From assembly GCA_902526005.1 (NCBI GenBank), contig CABZIW010000003.1, positions 1 to 64,000 of the forward strand: 64,000 nt of DNA. Reading direction: 5' to 3'. Below, one piece after another: positions 26,403-34,910 of this stretch. Numbering within the stretch: position 1 is the first letter of the stretch; each line of letters begins with the position of its first letter. The notes under the pieces are model-generated. The model saw only the letters and a list, made by a program, of their open reading frames with translations, ran no database searches and was not told where the DNA came from. This DNA comes from an uncultured Pelagibacteraceae bacterium (lineage in GTDB: Bacteria; Pseudomonadota; Alphaproteobacteria; Pelagibacterales; AG-422-B15). Position numbers and translations under genes: made by a program.

Positions 26403-27086
26403 TTAAATTTTTTTTATTACTGATATAGCATGCTTATTCCATGAGTAAATTACTGTATTATCATAACGAAGTTCTTTATTTTTTTTAACTAACTCACTAA
26501 TAGCCTCAGGATTTAGCGGGGAACTATTATATCCTAGTACAAGTTTGCCTCCCTGTTTCAAATATTGGTCAGATTGTTCTATTAATTGATTAAGATAGAC
26601 CTCTTTATTTCGATAATAGGGTAGATTCCAAAAAATTAAGTCAAAATCAACATTTTTAATATTTTGAAATAAGTTTGATACAAAAGTTTCTATTTTTACA
26701 TTGTTGATATTAATATTTAATTTTGTACTCTGAATTGCATTTGGTTCTAAATCAGTAGCAATAATATCTACATTAAATTTTCGCTTTAAATAGATTGATA
26801 AAATACCATAATAGCCAGTACCAATTTCTAAAATTTTTAATTTTTTATTATTTTTCTTTATCGTGTTATTAAAATAATTTTTAAGTAATATTGTTGTTAC
26901 ATCATATTTATGTGGGTAATTTCTTTTATGAAGGCTCTCATCAATTTTTACTCCAAAAATTATTTTTATAATTAATGAACTTGAAAAGATAAAAGTATGC
27001 AATCTAACAAGTAAACTTTTATTTCCTTTTTTGCTGTAATGATTTTTTCTATAGGATTCGTAAATCTTATTGATTAAAAAATTCAT
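26403..27086 (-). CDS. Class I SAM-dependent methyltransferase (cargo of the putative mini-island)
   Basis: 227 aa. The SAM-binding motif I is ILEIGTGYYGILS, the acidic end of beta-2 is IIATDLEP, and motif IV is LIFWNLPYY, an NPPY-like tetrapeptide (N-L-P-Y) as in enzymes that methylate planar nitrogens, such as PrmC-type protein or nucleic-acid methylases. The N-terminal 80 residues are basic and lack a recognisable domain. The stop is 2 bp beyond the tRNA CCA end, so the gene is antisense-facing to the tRNA. It is more AT-rich in appearance than the nearby mnmA. The target is unknown. Confidence 0.7.
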   Translation of the reverse strand: MNFLINKIYESYRKNHYSKKGNKSLLVRLHTFIFSSSLIIKIIFGVKIDESLHKRNYPHKYDVTTILLKNYFNNTIKKNNKKLKILEIGTGYYGILSIYLKRKFNVDIIATDLEPNAIQSTKLNININNVKIETFVSNLFQNIKNVDFDLIFWNLPYYRNKEVYLNQLIEQSDQYLKQGGKLVLGYNSSPLNPEAISELVKKNKELRYDNTVIYSWNKHAISVIKKI

Positions 27087-27118
27087 TTTATCATGCTATT
27101 ACAAAATAATATTCAATC

Positions 27119-27164
27119 AATCATAATCCTTAGGTCGGGGGCTCAAATCCCTCTCCCGCTAACA
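27119..27164 (+). repeat. Direct repeat copy 2 (tRNA 3'-half fragment)
   Basis: 44 of 46 positions match the tRNA 3' half at 26355-26400. The two changes are a T to C at the T-stem/loop border and a C to A in the CCA end, so this copy could not form a working tRNA even with a 5' half. It fits a displaced ancestral tRNA end left at the far edge of an insertion. Confidence 0.88.
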
Positions 27165-27183
27165 TAAAATTTCTTACATTGAC

Positions 27184-28338
27184 CTATTTAGATGCATCAA
27201 GGTATTCAATAATTTTTTTGTCCCATGCATAATTTTTATAAGCTCTTAGCTTTCCATTCGCTCCCATACTTTCTCTAAGCTTTTTATTTTCAAGTAAGTA
27301 CAATATTTTTTCTGTGATCATTTTTTGATTACCAGACTTACATATTATTCCTGTCTTATTATCTAAAATTGCATCGCTTACTCCACCGCTATCACTTCCA
27401 ATTGATGCAACACCATGAAATGAAGCATCAATGTAAGCCATACCAAATCCTTCAACTGACTCTCCCACGGTTGTCGGCGTCATAACAAATAAATCGGATT
27501 GTTTTAGAATTAATGATTTTTCTGGTTCAGTTATCCATCCAAGAAACTTCACATTTTTCCCTAAATTCATTTTTTTAGTTATTTGTTTTATAGTTTCTAG
27601 ATATGGACCTTTACCTGCTATCAAATATAATACATCTGGAAATTTTTCTTTAATCATAGGTAATGCATTTAAAATAAATGTATGACCTTTTCTTTCTTCA
27701 ACTCTGGCAAGTGTTGTTATAACAGGTGAGTTTTTACCAATAATATCAGCCACATTTTTTTTATCATCCTCTGTGATAAAATCATCATAAACATCTATAC
27801 CAGGATGTATGATTTTAATCAGGTTTGTGTCTATTTTAAGAGAGGCTTGCATTAAATCCTTAGTATAAGAGGAATTTGCTAAAATTTTATAGACATCTTT
27901 ATAAGAATTTATAATTCTATTTTTTTTAAATCTCATTAAATCAAGCATTATAGTCCAATACTGTTTTGGAATTTCAGTACCATGAGCAAGCACCAAAATT
28001 TTTTTCTTATATTTTTTAATATATTCAATGCTTTTCCAAGAGTCTGCATAGATTGCTTTTACGTTTTTACTTCTACATATTTTTTCTACGTACTTTGCTT
28101 TTGCCAATCTTCTTAGAGGTTTCCATCCTGTAAATCTTTTAATTTTATATTTTTGTTTATGATCAGCTTCATGAGTTTTTCCATCAGCTAACACGAGAAC
28201 TTCAATGCCATGTTTTGCCATTGCTTCTGCCATTCCAGTCATTAAAGATTCAATGCCTCCAATCTTTGGAGCGAAGCATTGGGTTGTGATGATGATCACT
28301 TGAATTTCTTTATTCTTTCCACTTAATTGAACATCCAA
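27184..28338 (-). CDS. Glycosyltransferase family 4
   Basis: 384 aa GT-B enzyme. The N-terminal domain has CFAPKIGGIESLM. The C-terminal donor domain has ITTLARVEERKGH, LIAGKGPY and EGFGMAYIDASFHG, the EX7E region of GT4. It probably transfers a sugar to a lipid or polysaccharide acceptor in envelope synthesis. The annotated ATG lies 29 bp inside the upstream thioredoxin-fold gene; a GTG at 28299 just before IIITTQCF is a plausible alternative start. It is the gene that would have flanked the tRNA before the mini-island inserted. Confidence 0.85.
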   Translation of the reverse strand: MDVQLSGKNKEIQVIIITTQCFAPKIGGIESLMTGMAEAMAKHGIEVLVLADGKTHEADHKQKYKIKRFTGWKPLRRLAKAKYVEKICRSKNVKAIYADSWKSIEYIKKYKKKILVLAHGTEIPKQYWTIMLDLMRFKKNRIINSYKDVYKILANSSYTKDLMQASLKIDTNLIKIIHPGIDVYDDFITEDDKKNVADIIGKNSPVITTLARVEERKGHTFILNALPMIKEKFPDVLYLIAGKGPYLETIKQITKKMNLGKNVKFLGWITEPEKSLILKQSDLFVMTPTTVGESVEGFGMAYIDASFHGVASIGSDSGGVSDAILDNKTGIICKSGNQKMITEKILYLLENKKLRESMGANGKLRAYKNYAWDKKIIEYLDASK

Positions 28339-28870
28339 TACTTGGTATTTGGTCCTTTGGACCTGACCCCGTTACTGAAACTTGTATCATTGCTTCTAAA
28401 AGTTCTTTTCTGGCATTTGGAACTATTTCCATTTTAGACTCTTCAAGTCTGCCTCTATACTGGAGTTCATTGTTTGCATTAAAACCAAAAAAATCAGGAG
28501 TGCACACAGCATTATATTTACGTCCAACATTTTGTGTGTCGTCATAGACGTAAGGAAATATAAAATTATTTTTTTTAGAAAATAACTTCATGTTATCAAA
28601 TGAATCTTCTTCACCATATTTTGGATCATTTACATCATTAGACATTATTGCAATTACACCAATACCTTTTTCTTTTAGTAATGTTACATCCTCTACAATT
28701 CGATGTATTACCGATTTCACGTATGGACAATGATTGCATATAAACATTACCAGCGTTCCTTTCGGACCTTTAACATCTTGAAATGAATAGTATTTGTTAT
28801 CGATACCTATAAGATTAAATTCTGGAGCCTTCCATCCAAAATCACAAATGGGAGTTTCTAATGCAACCAT
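28310..28870 (-). CDS. Thioredoxin-fold AhpC/TSA-like redox protein
   Basis: 186 aa. A redoxin domain with the sequence MFICNHCPYVKSV, a CxxC in the usual place after the first strand, then DVTLLKEKGIGVIAIMSND and GVCTP-like AVCTPDFFGF (cis-proline region). This matches the widespread thioredoxin family protein annotated as AhpC/TSA. The C-terminus carries one more cysteine (SIGCSIKWK). The role is presumably thiol reduction; the partner is unknown. It is upstream of, and overlaps, the GT4 gene. Confidence 0.82.
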   Translation of the reverse strand: MVALETPICDFGWKAPEFNLIGIDNKYYSFQDVKGPKGTLVMFICNHCPYVKSVIHRIVEDVTLLKEKGIGVIAIMSNDVNDPKYGEEDSFDNMKLFSKKNNFIFPYVYDDTQNVGRKYNAVCTPDFFGFNANNELQYRGRLEESKMEIVPNARKELLEAMIQVSVTGSGPKDQIPSIGCSIKWKE

Positions 28871-28939
28871 AATTTTCTTTCTTTTATTTAAATATCCAAT
28901 TATCTTTACTATATTTCTTACTTAACTAAATAACAAGAT

Positions 28940-29470
28940 ATGATCTATTCACTCGGAGATAAAAAAATAAATCGAGATAATGCAGACTTTTGGGTTGCGC
29001 CAAGTGCTTCTGTGATAGGAGATATTACGCTGAAAAAAAATGCAAGTGTATGGTTTGGAGCTGTTTTGAGGGGTGACAATGATCCAATAATTGTTGGTGA
29101 AAATTCAAATATTCAAGATAATTCTGTTTGTCATACTGATGATGGGATGCCATTAGTGATAGGGGATAATGTCACTGTAGGTCATAAAGTTATCTTACAT
29201 AGCTGTTCAGTAGGTAATAATTCTCTCATAGGAATGGGCTCAACTGTTCTAAATAAAGCAAAAATAGGCAATAATTGTTTGGTTGGCGCCAATACTCTAA
29301 TAACTGAAGGAAAAGAATTTCCTGACAATAGCCTTATAGTGGGATCCCCTGGGACTGTTAAAAGAGAATTGACAGATATGGAAAAAAAGATAATTGAACT
29401 TAGTGCTTTTCACTATGTAGAAAATATGAAAAAATTTAGAGATAATTTAAAAGAAGAAAATATTGAATGA
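28940..29470 (+). CDS. Gamma-carbonic anhydrase-like hexapeptide-repeat protein
   Basis: 176 aa left-handed beta-helix protein. Hexapeptide turns run from SVIGDITL to NNCLVGAN. VCHTDDG and GHKVILHSC hold the three histidines that bind zinc in the gamma-carbonic anhydrase family, although many members (PaaY, YrdA) have other or no activity. The C-terminal helix is present (MEKKIIELSAFHYVENMKK). It starts a four-gene rightward operon and overlaps the next gene by 4 bp (ATGA). Confidence 0.85.
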   Translation: MIYSLGDKKINRDNADFWVAPSASVIGDITLKKNASVWFGAVLRGDNDPIIVGENSNIQDNSVCHTDDGMPLVIGDNVTVGHKVILHSCSVGNNSLIGMGSTVLNKAKIGNNCLVGANTLITEGKEFPDNSLIVGSPGTVKRELTDMEKKIIELSAFHYVENMKKFRDNLKEENIE

Positions 29471-31128
29471 ATACTTTTGACTACATAATTGCTGGAGCTG
29501 GTTCAGCTGGTTGTGTTTTAGCGAATAGGCTCTCTAAAGACCCTGATACAAAGGTTCTTTTAATCGAAGCAGGCGGGACTACATGGCATCCTTTTGTTAA
29601 AATGCCAGCAGGAGTGCTTGAGCTAATTTCAGGTGAAGGTGCAGGTAAATTTTATAATTATGGCTATTGGACAGAGGGTCAACCACATTTAAACAATAGA
29701 AAACTTTTCTTTCCTCGAGGTAAAGGTTTGGGCGGCTCAAGTAATATTAATGGAATGCTCTACGTGAGAGGTCACTCACGTGATTATGATATATGGAGAC
29801 AGCTTGGCAATGAAGGATGGTCTTACGAGGAAGTGTTGCCTTATTTTAAAAGAGCTGAAAAAAATGAAAATGGATCATCAGAATTTCATGGAAGTGACGG
29901 AGAGTTAAGTGTTCAAAACCCGGTGTTTACAAATAACCCTTTACATCGATGTTTTTTAAATGCTGGTAAAGAGGCTGGTTTTAAATACATTGAAGACATT
30001 AATCAACACGATAATGAGGGTTTTGGACCGTGTCCTCAGACGATTTCAAAAGGATATAGAGCAAGTACGAGTTTTTCATTTTTAAATCCTATAAAAGATA
30101 GAAAAAATTTAACTATTGCAACTAATTCAACAACTAACAAACTATTATTTGAGGGTACAAAATGTGTTGGCCTTGAGTATTTAAAAGGAAAAGAAGTTGT
30201 AAAAGCTTATGCTGAAAGGGAAGTAATTGTATGTGGAGGTGCTATTAATTCACCGCAAATATTACAACTATCAGGAATAGGTAAAGGAGATTATATAAAA
30301 AAATGGGGTTTAAAAGTTGTAGCTGATCTCCCAGGAGTTGGTGAAAACTTGCAAGACCATTTAGATGTATTATCCCATTACGAGTGTACGCAGCCAGTAA
30401 CGGAAGCGAAATATACAGCAGGTGGACTTGCAGTATTTAGAATGGCTGCAATTTTAGCTCAATGGATGATAACAAAAAAAGGACCAGGAAATGATATTGG
30501 TTTATCGGGTGTATCATTTTTAAAAACAGATGACACACTTGACCTTCCGGATATTCAAATGCACTTTATTGGATCTCTTTTAAAAGATCATGGAAAGACA
30601 AGACCAGACTCACATGCGTTTAGTAATCACGTGTGCATGCTTAGACCTGAAAGTAGGGGCTACATAGCACTTAAATCCCTTGATCCAACAGTACCTCCGA
30701 TTATACAGCCAAATTATTTTGCAACTCAAAAAGATAGAGACACCCTTATAAAAGGAGTGAAAATGTCTAGGGAAATTATGAACCAGTCTGCTTTTGATGA
30801 ATACCGAGGTAAAGAGATGACCCCTGGTGTTCATGTTCAAACGGATGCAGAAATAGAAGAATTTATAAGAAATGCTGCTGAAACAATTTATCATCCAGTT
30901 GGTACCTGTAAAATGGGCAGTGATGAATTTGCGGTTGTAGACGATAAATTAAGGGTTAGAGGAGTAGAAAATTTAAGAGTCATTGATGCGTCAGTTATGC
31001 CAACTCTCATTGGTGGAAACACTAACGCACCAACAATTATGATAGCTGATAAAATTTCTGATCATATTCTTGGTAATGAATTCCTTCCACCACAGCATGT
31101 AAGCTATAAAGACAAAAACGCCGCATAA
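29467..31128 (+). CDS. GMC-family flavin oxidoreductase (choline dehydrogenase-like)
   Basis: 553 aa. FAD-binding IIAGAGSAGCVLANRLS is at the N-terminus, and the GMC signatures GKGLGGSSNINGMLYVRG and GAINSPQILQLSGIG follow. The active-site histidine lies in YHPVGTCKMG and the distal asparagine in GGNTNAPTIMIA. The family includes choline dehydrogenase (BetA) and alcohol dehydrogenases. The glycine-betaine theme at 1-8322 makes choline attractive, but no betaine aldehyde dehydrogenase is adjacent, so an alcohol substrate is as likely. It ends 2 bp before the acylase start. Confidence 0.85.
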   Translation: MNTFDYIIAGAGSAGCVLANRLSKDPDTKVLLIEAGGTTWHPFVKMPAGVLELISGEGAGKFYNYGYWTEGQPHLNNRKLFFPRGKGLGGSSNINGMLYVRGHSRDYDIWRQLGNEGWSYEEVLPYFKRAEKNENGSSEFHGSDGELSVQNPVFTNNPLHRCFLNAGKEAGFKYIEDINQHDNEGFGPCPQTISKGYRASTSFSFLNPIKDRKNLTIATNSTTNKLLFEGTKCVGLEYLKGKEVVKAYAEREVIVCGGAINSPQILQLSGIGKGDYIKKWGLKVVADLPGVGENLQDHLDVLSHYECTQPVTEAKYTAGGLAVFRMAAILAQWMITKKGPGNDIGLSGVSFLKTDDTLDLPDIQMHFIGSLLKDHGKTRPDSHAFSNHVCMLRPESRGYIALKSLDPTVPPIIQPNYFATQKDRDTLIKGVKMSREIMNQSAFDEYRGKEMTPGVHVQTDAEIEEFIRNAAETIYHPVGTCKMGSDEFAVVDDKLRVRGVENLRVIDASVMPTLIGGNTNAPTIMIADKISDHILGNEFLPPQHVSYKDKNAA

Positions 31129-31130
31129 TT

Positions 31131-33308
31131 TTGAACAAATTTTTATTTTCAATTCTTGGAATAGCTCTAGTTTTTGTTTCGACACTCATAGTAGTCAATC
31201 AACATAATACTAGAAATTTTGCGCAAACTAGTTTTTTAGAAATAGAAAAAAAATACTCCTACAAGATTGAACGAGACCAGTTTGGAGTGCCGCATGTATA
31301 TGGAGATACTGATAAAGATGCTGCATTTGGATTTGCTTATGCACAAGCAGAGGATGATTTAAAACATGTAGAGATGATGATTAAAATGTCTCGTGGGGAG
31401 CTTTCAAATTTAAATTTCAATTCGAAAACATTCGCAGCTATTTATTCACTAATTACTGGTGATGGAGACATAATGGAAAACCTAGATGCAATTGAAGGAG
31501 TAGAATTAGATTTTTTATTTAAATTTTTTAATGTTCAGGACACTGTAAATAAAAGAATCTCAGAAATTCCAGAGGAAACAATTAATTATATAAAAGGTTA
31601 TGCAGATGGACTTAATTATTATGCTGCAAAAAATCCAAACTTAGTTGATCAATCTTTATATCCAGCCACTGCATACGATTTGGTTGCTGGGATGACATTT
31701 CGGATGCCGTTATTTTATGGTATCGATCATTCAATTGCTGAACTCATCAATTTAATGGATGATCAAGAAGAGAAAGTTTCAATGAACATGAACGCTCTAT
31801 CCGATAATCCAATAGTCGCAAGCATAAATACTTACTTTAAACCATCAGGTTCAAACGCATTTGCTGTTTCCAAAAGTAGATCACAAGACAATGAGACAAT
31901 GCTTGTCATTAATTCACACCAGCCATTAACAGGTCCAGTTGCTTGGTATGAAATTCATATAAAAAGTGGAGAGGGCTTAAATATCATGGGTGGTACTTTT
32001 CCAGGGTCGCCATTTGTACATGTTGGCTTTAATGAAAATCTCGGGTGGGGAGCTACAGTTAATCAGCCAGATTTATCCGATATTTATGAATTAAAACTTA
32101 ACCCAGAGAATAATGATCAGTATGAACTAGATGGTGCATGGGTTGATTTCACCGAAACGGATCAAGAATTTAAAGTTAAACTGTTTGGCCCTTTCAGTAT
32201 TACATATCCTATTCAAATGTACCAGTCAGCACATGGGCCTGTTCTGAAAGATGATAATAAAGCCTATGCTCTAAGGTTTGTAGGAATGAATGATGTCAAT
32301 CACTCAACTGCATGGCTCAAAATGAATAAATCAAAAAATATTGATGAATGGCTTGATGCCCTAAGAATGGAACAGCTAGCTAGTTTAAATTTAGTTTACG
32401 CCGATAAAGAAGATAATATCTTTTTTGTTCATAATGTTAAATCGCCAGTAAGAGACCCAAACTATAATTGGATGCAAGTGGTACCCGGAAATAAGAGTGA
32501 TTTAATTTGGAACAATTTTCATCCTTTTGAAAGCGTGCCCCAGATCTTAAACCCAAACTCTGGATATATATTTAGTACTAATCAAAATCCTTTTTTTGTT
32601 ACAGCTAAGGAAGATAACTTATCTTTATCTAACTTTAATCCAACTATGGGTTTTCAAACACGAACAACAAATAGGGCATATAGAGCTTACGAACTTCTTG
32701 ATCCTGATAAATCAATATCATTTGGTGAACTTGATAAATACAAACACGATAATAAGTTTTCTTACAATTCAAGACAATACAAGTTTATGAAAGAAATTTT
32801 CATTCATGAATTTTCAGAAAATAAATTAAAAAATGCTCAAGAATTTTTGAGAGATTGGGATCTAGGAACTGACTCTGATAATTTACATGCTGCTTTTGGA
32901 GTTTGTATCTTGTCTCCTGAATGGTTGGCAGAAATAACAAGAAAGCCAAGACCAGATCCAATCGACATCTTCATTAATTGTGTTGATGAGTTTGAGAAAA
33001 ACTTTGGGACATTAAGTGTAAAATGGAGTGATGTTAATTTCTTGCAGAGAGGATCAAATTTAGTGCACATTCAAGGAGGGCCCGATGTTTTAAGGGCAAT
33101 TTACGCCCCGCGAAGCAATGATGGTATACTCAAAGCTGTTGCTGGAGACGGCCTCTATATCTATGTAAAATGGGATGAAAATAAAAAACAGGTATCAAAA
33201 AGCATTCACCAATTTGGAAGCGCTACAATGAACATGGGTTCTCCGCACTATGATGATCAAATTAATTTATTTGCAAGTGAAAAGCTCAAAGATACATTCT
33301 TTAATTGA
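31131..33308 (+). CDS. Penicillin-acylase family Ntn-hydrolase (acylase, PvdQ/AHL-acylase-like)
   Basis: 725 aa from a TTG start at 31131, 2 bp after the preceding stop. The first 22 residues form a signal anchor or signal peptide. RDQFGVPHVYGDTDKDAAFGFAYAQAEDD marks the alpha chain, here given as one conserved region (RDQFGVPHVYG, FAYAQAEDD). The nucleophile is S241 after self-cleavage in SGSNAFAV, giving an alpha chain of about 240 aa and a beta chain of about 485 aa. INSHQPLTGPV, HVGFNENLGWGAT and the FSTNQNP region are typical. It should act in the periplasm on an N-acyl amide; quorum-signal, penicillin or lipid amides are all possible. Confidence 0.85.
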   Translation: MNKFLFSILGIALVFVSTLIVVNQHNTRNFAQTSFLEIEKKYSYKIERDQFGVPHVYGDTDKDAAFGFAYAQAEDDLKHVEMMIKMSRGELSNLNFNSKTFAAIYSLITGDGDIMENLDAIEGVELDFLFKFFNVQDTVNKRISEIPEETINYIKGYADGLNYYAAKNPNLVDQSLYPATAYDLVAGMTFRMPLFYGIDHSIAELINLMDDQEEKVSMNMNALSDNPIVASINTYFKPSGSNAFAVSKSRSQDNETMLVINSHQPLTGPVAWYEIHIKSGEGLNIMGGTFPGSPFVHVGFNENLGWGATVNQPDLSDIYELKLNPENNDQYELDGAWVDFTETDQEFKVKLFGPFSITYPIQMYQSAHGPVLKDDNKAYALRFVGMNDVNHSTAWLKMNKSKNIDEWLDALRMEQLASLNLVYADKEDNIFFVHNVKSPVRDPNYNWMQVVPGNKSDLIWNNFHPFESVPQILNPNSGYIFSTNQNPFFVTAKEDNLSLSNFNPTMGFQTRTTNRAYRAYELLDPDKSISFGELDKYKHDNKFSYNSRQYKFMKEIFIHEFSENKLKNAQEFLRDWDLGTDSDNLHAAFGVCILSPEWLAEITRKPRPDPIDIFINCVDEFEKNFGTLSVKWSDVNFLQRGSNLVHIQGGPDVLRAIYAPRSNDGILKAVAGDGLYIYVKWDENKKQVSKSIHQFGSATMNMGSPHYDDQINLFASEKLKDTFFN

Positions 33309-33344
33309 GCTTGTAGAAAAAAAATAATTATATAAAATTTTCTC

Positions 33345-34910
33345 ATGTTATTACACGAGCATTTAGAAAATGGAGCAGAAAAAAATCCTAATTTCCCCTT
33401 TTCTGAATTTGAAGGAAATTCGCTTTCTTATCAAGAAGCAAATTCATTAAGCAATCAATTGGCTAACAAACTTGTTTCTGAGGGTTTAGAAGTTGGAGAT
33501 AGATTTGCATTTCTTGCAAAAAATTGTACTGAAATGGCAATTATGTATTACGCAGCATCAAAAGTTGGTGCTGTACCTGTTCCACTGAATTATCGTCTAG
33601 CGGACCAAGAGTGGGCATACATAATAAATGATTCTGAAGCCAAACTTATAATAGTCAAAGGTGATGAATATTCGGGTAGAATAAATCAGATTTCATCAGA
33701 GTTAAAAAATGTAAAAAAATATATTTCTATATCACTTGATAATAGCATCGAAAAATTTCAGGATTTTTATGATTGGCTTTCAGATAGTTCGAATGAAAAA
33801 CCAACTTTAAAAATTCATGAAAATGATGACGTATATCAAATGTACACAAGTGGTACTACAGGCCATCCAAAAGGCGCCGTTCTATTACAGAGAAACGTTG
33901 CTGCTAATATTAGACAGTATTTAAATAGTTTAACTTTACCAAGGCCTTCAAGAACTCTTTTGGTGGCTCCAATGTATCATGCCGCTGCAATGATTAATAT
34001 GTGTGGATGCATTGCAATAGGTGGAACTATTGTTATTCAGGAGGATTTTATTCCGCAAGATGTAGTAGACTGTTTAGCAAATGAAAAAATTACGCATACA
34101 GTATTAGTCCCTGCGATGATACAAGCATGCTTAGTATCAGTGCCAAATGTTGCAAACAATGAATACAATGATCTAGATCAGATTCATTATGGAGCCTCAC
34201 CGATCGCTCCGGAAACACTCAAAAAAGCAATGGACGTTTTTAGGTGTAAATTTGGACAAGGTTTTGGAATGACAGAAACGGTAGCTGTCATTTGTTTAAT
34301 GACCCCAGAAGAACATATTCGTGCACTCAATGAAAAACCCGAGCTATTAAAATCATGTGGAAGACCTGCAATTGATACACAAGTTGAAATTAGAGATGAA
34401 AATGATAACCCTCTTCCCATTGGAGAAATAGGTCAGATCTGCGCAAAGGGACCTCAAATCATGAAAGGTTATTGGAATAAAAAAGAGGAAAGTGAGAAAG
34501 CGCTTAAAGGCGGGTGGATGCATACAGGTGATGCAGGTCGGATGGATGAAGAAGGATTTGTATTTATACAAGATAGAATAAAAGACATGATTGTGTCTGG
34601 AGGTGAGAATATTTACTCAACAGAAGTTGAAGCAGCTTTATTTGCACATCCTGATGTTGTTGACGCAGCGGTCATTGGTGTTCCAGACGAAAAATATGGT
34701 GAAGTAGTTAAAGCTTGTATCGTGAAAAAGGAGGGATCAAATGTAACTGAGGATGATCTGATAAGCTTCTGCAAAAACAGAATTGCAAGCTATAAAAAAC
34801 CTCAATCAGTTGATTTTATTAATGAAGTTCCAAGAAATGCAAGTGGAAAAGTTTTAAAAAAAGTATTGAGAGAACCGTATTGGAAGGATCAAGAGAGACA
34901 AGTAAGCTAA
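33345..34910 (+). CDS. Acyl-CoA synthetase (AMP-forming ligase)
   Basis: 521 aa. The P-loop YTSGTTGHPKGAVLLQRN, the GFGMTE motif, the adenylate motif GWMHTGDAG and the hinge KDMIVSGGENIYSTEVE are intact, with catalytic lysine in NASGKVLKK. It activates a carboxylic acid, probably a medium- or long-chain fatty acid, to its CoA thioester. It follows the acylase by 36 bp in the same direction; a fatty acid released by that acylase could be its substrate, which is inference. The stop interleaves with tldD (CTAA). Confidence 0.86.
   Translation: MLLHEHLENGAEKNPNFPFSEFEGNSLSYQEANSLSNQLANKLVSEGLEVGDRFAFLAKNCTEMAIMYYAASKVGAVPVPLNYRLADQEWAYIINDSEAKLIIVKGDEYSGRINQISSELKNVKKYISISLDNSIEKFQDFYDWLSDSSNEKPTLKIHENDDVYQMYTSGTTGHPKGAVLLQRNVAANIRQYLNSLTLPRPSRTLLVAPMYHAAAMINMCGCIAIGGTIVIQEDFIPQDVVDCLANEKITHTVLVPAMIQACLVSVPNVANNEYNDLDQIHYGASPIAPETLKKAMDVFRCKFGQGFGMTETVAVICLMTPEEHIRALNEKPELLKSCGRPAIDTQVEIRDENDNPLPIGEIGQICAKGPQIMKGYWNKKEESEKALKGGWMHTGDAGRMDEEGFVFIQDRIKDMIVSGGENIYSTEVEAALFAHPDVVDAAVIGVPDEKYGEVVKACIVKKEGSNVTEDDLISFCKNRIASYKKPQSVDFINEVPRNASGKVLKKVLREPYWKDQERQVS

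Larger units (their letters stand above)
26401..27164. mobile_element. Putative one-gene tRNA-targeted mini-island
   Basis: 764 bp bounded by the intact tRNA 3' end on the left and a second copy of the tRNA 3' half on the right, in direct orientation. The only gene inside is a methyltransferase pointing back at the tRNA. No integrase, replication or packaging gene is present, so movement would need a helper, or the element is a deletion remnant. The repeats are seen directly; mobility is inferred. Confidence 0.6.

Noticed and set aside
28876..28939. Intrinsic terminator or regulatory RNA in the divergent gap before the gamma-carbonic anhydrase gene
   Set aside because: The gap is a plain AT-rich promoter region with no stable inverted repeat.
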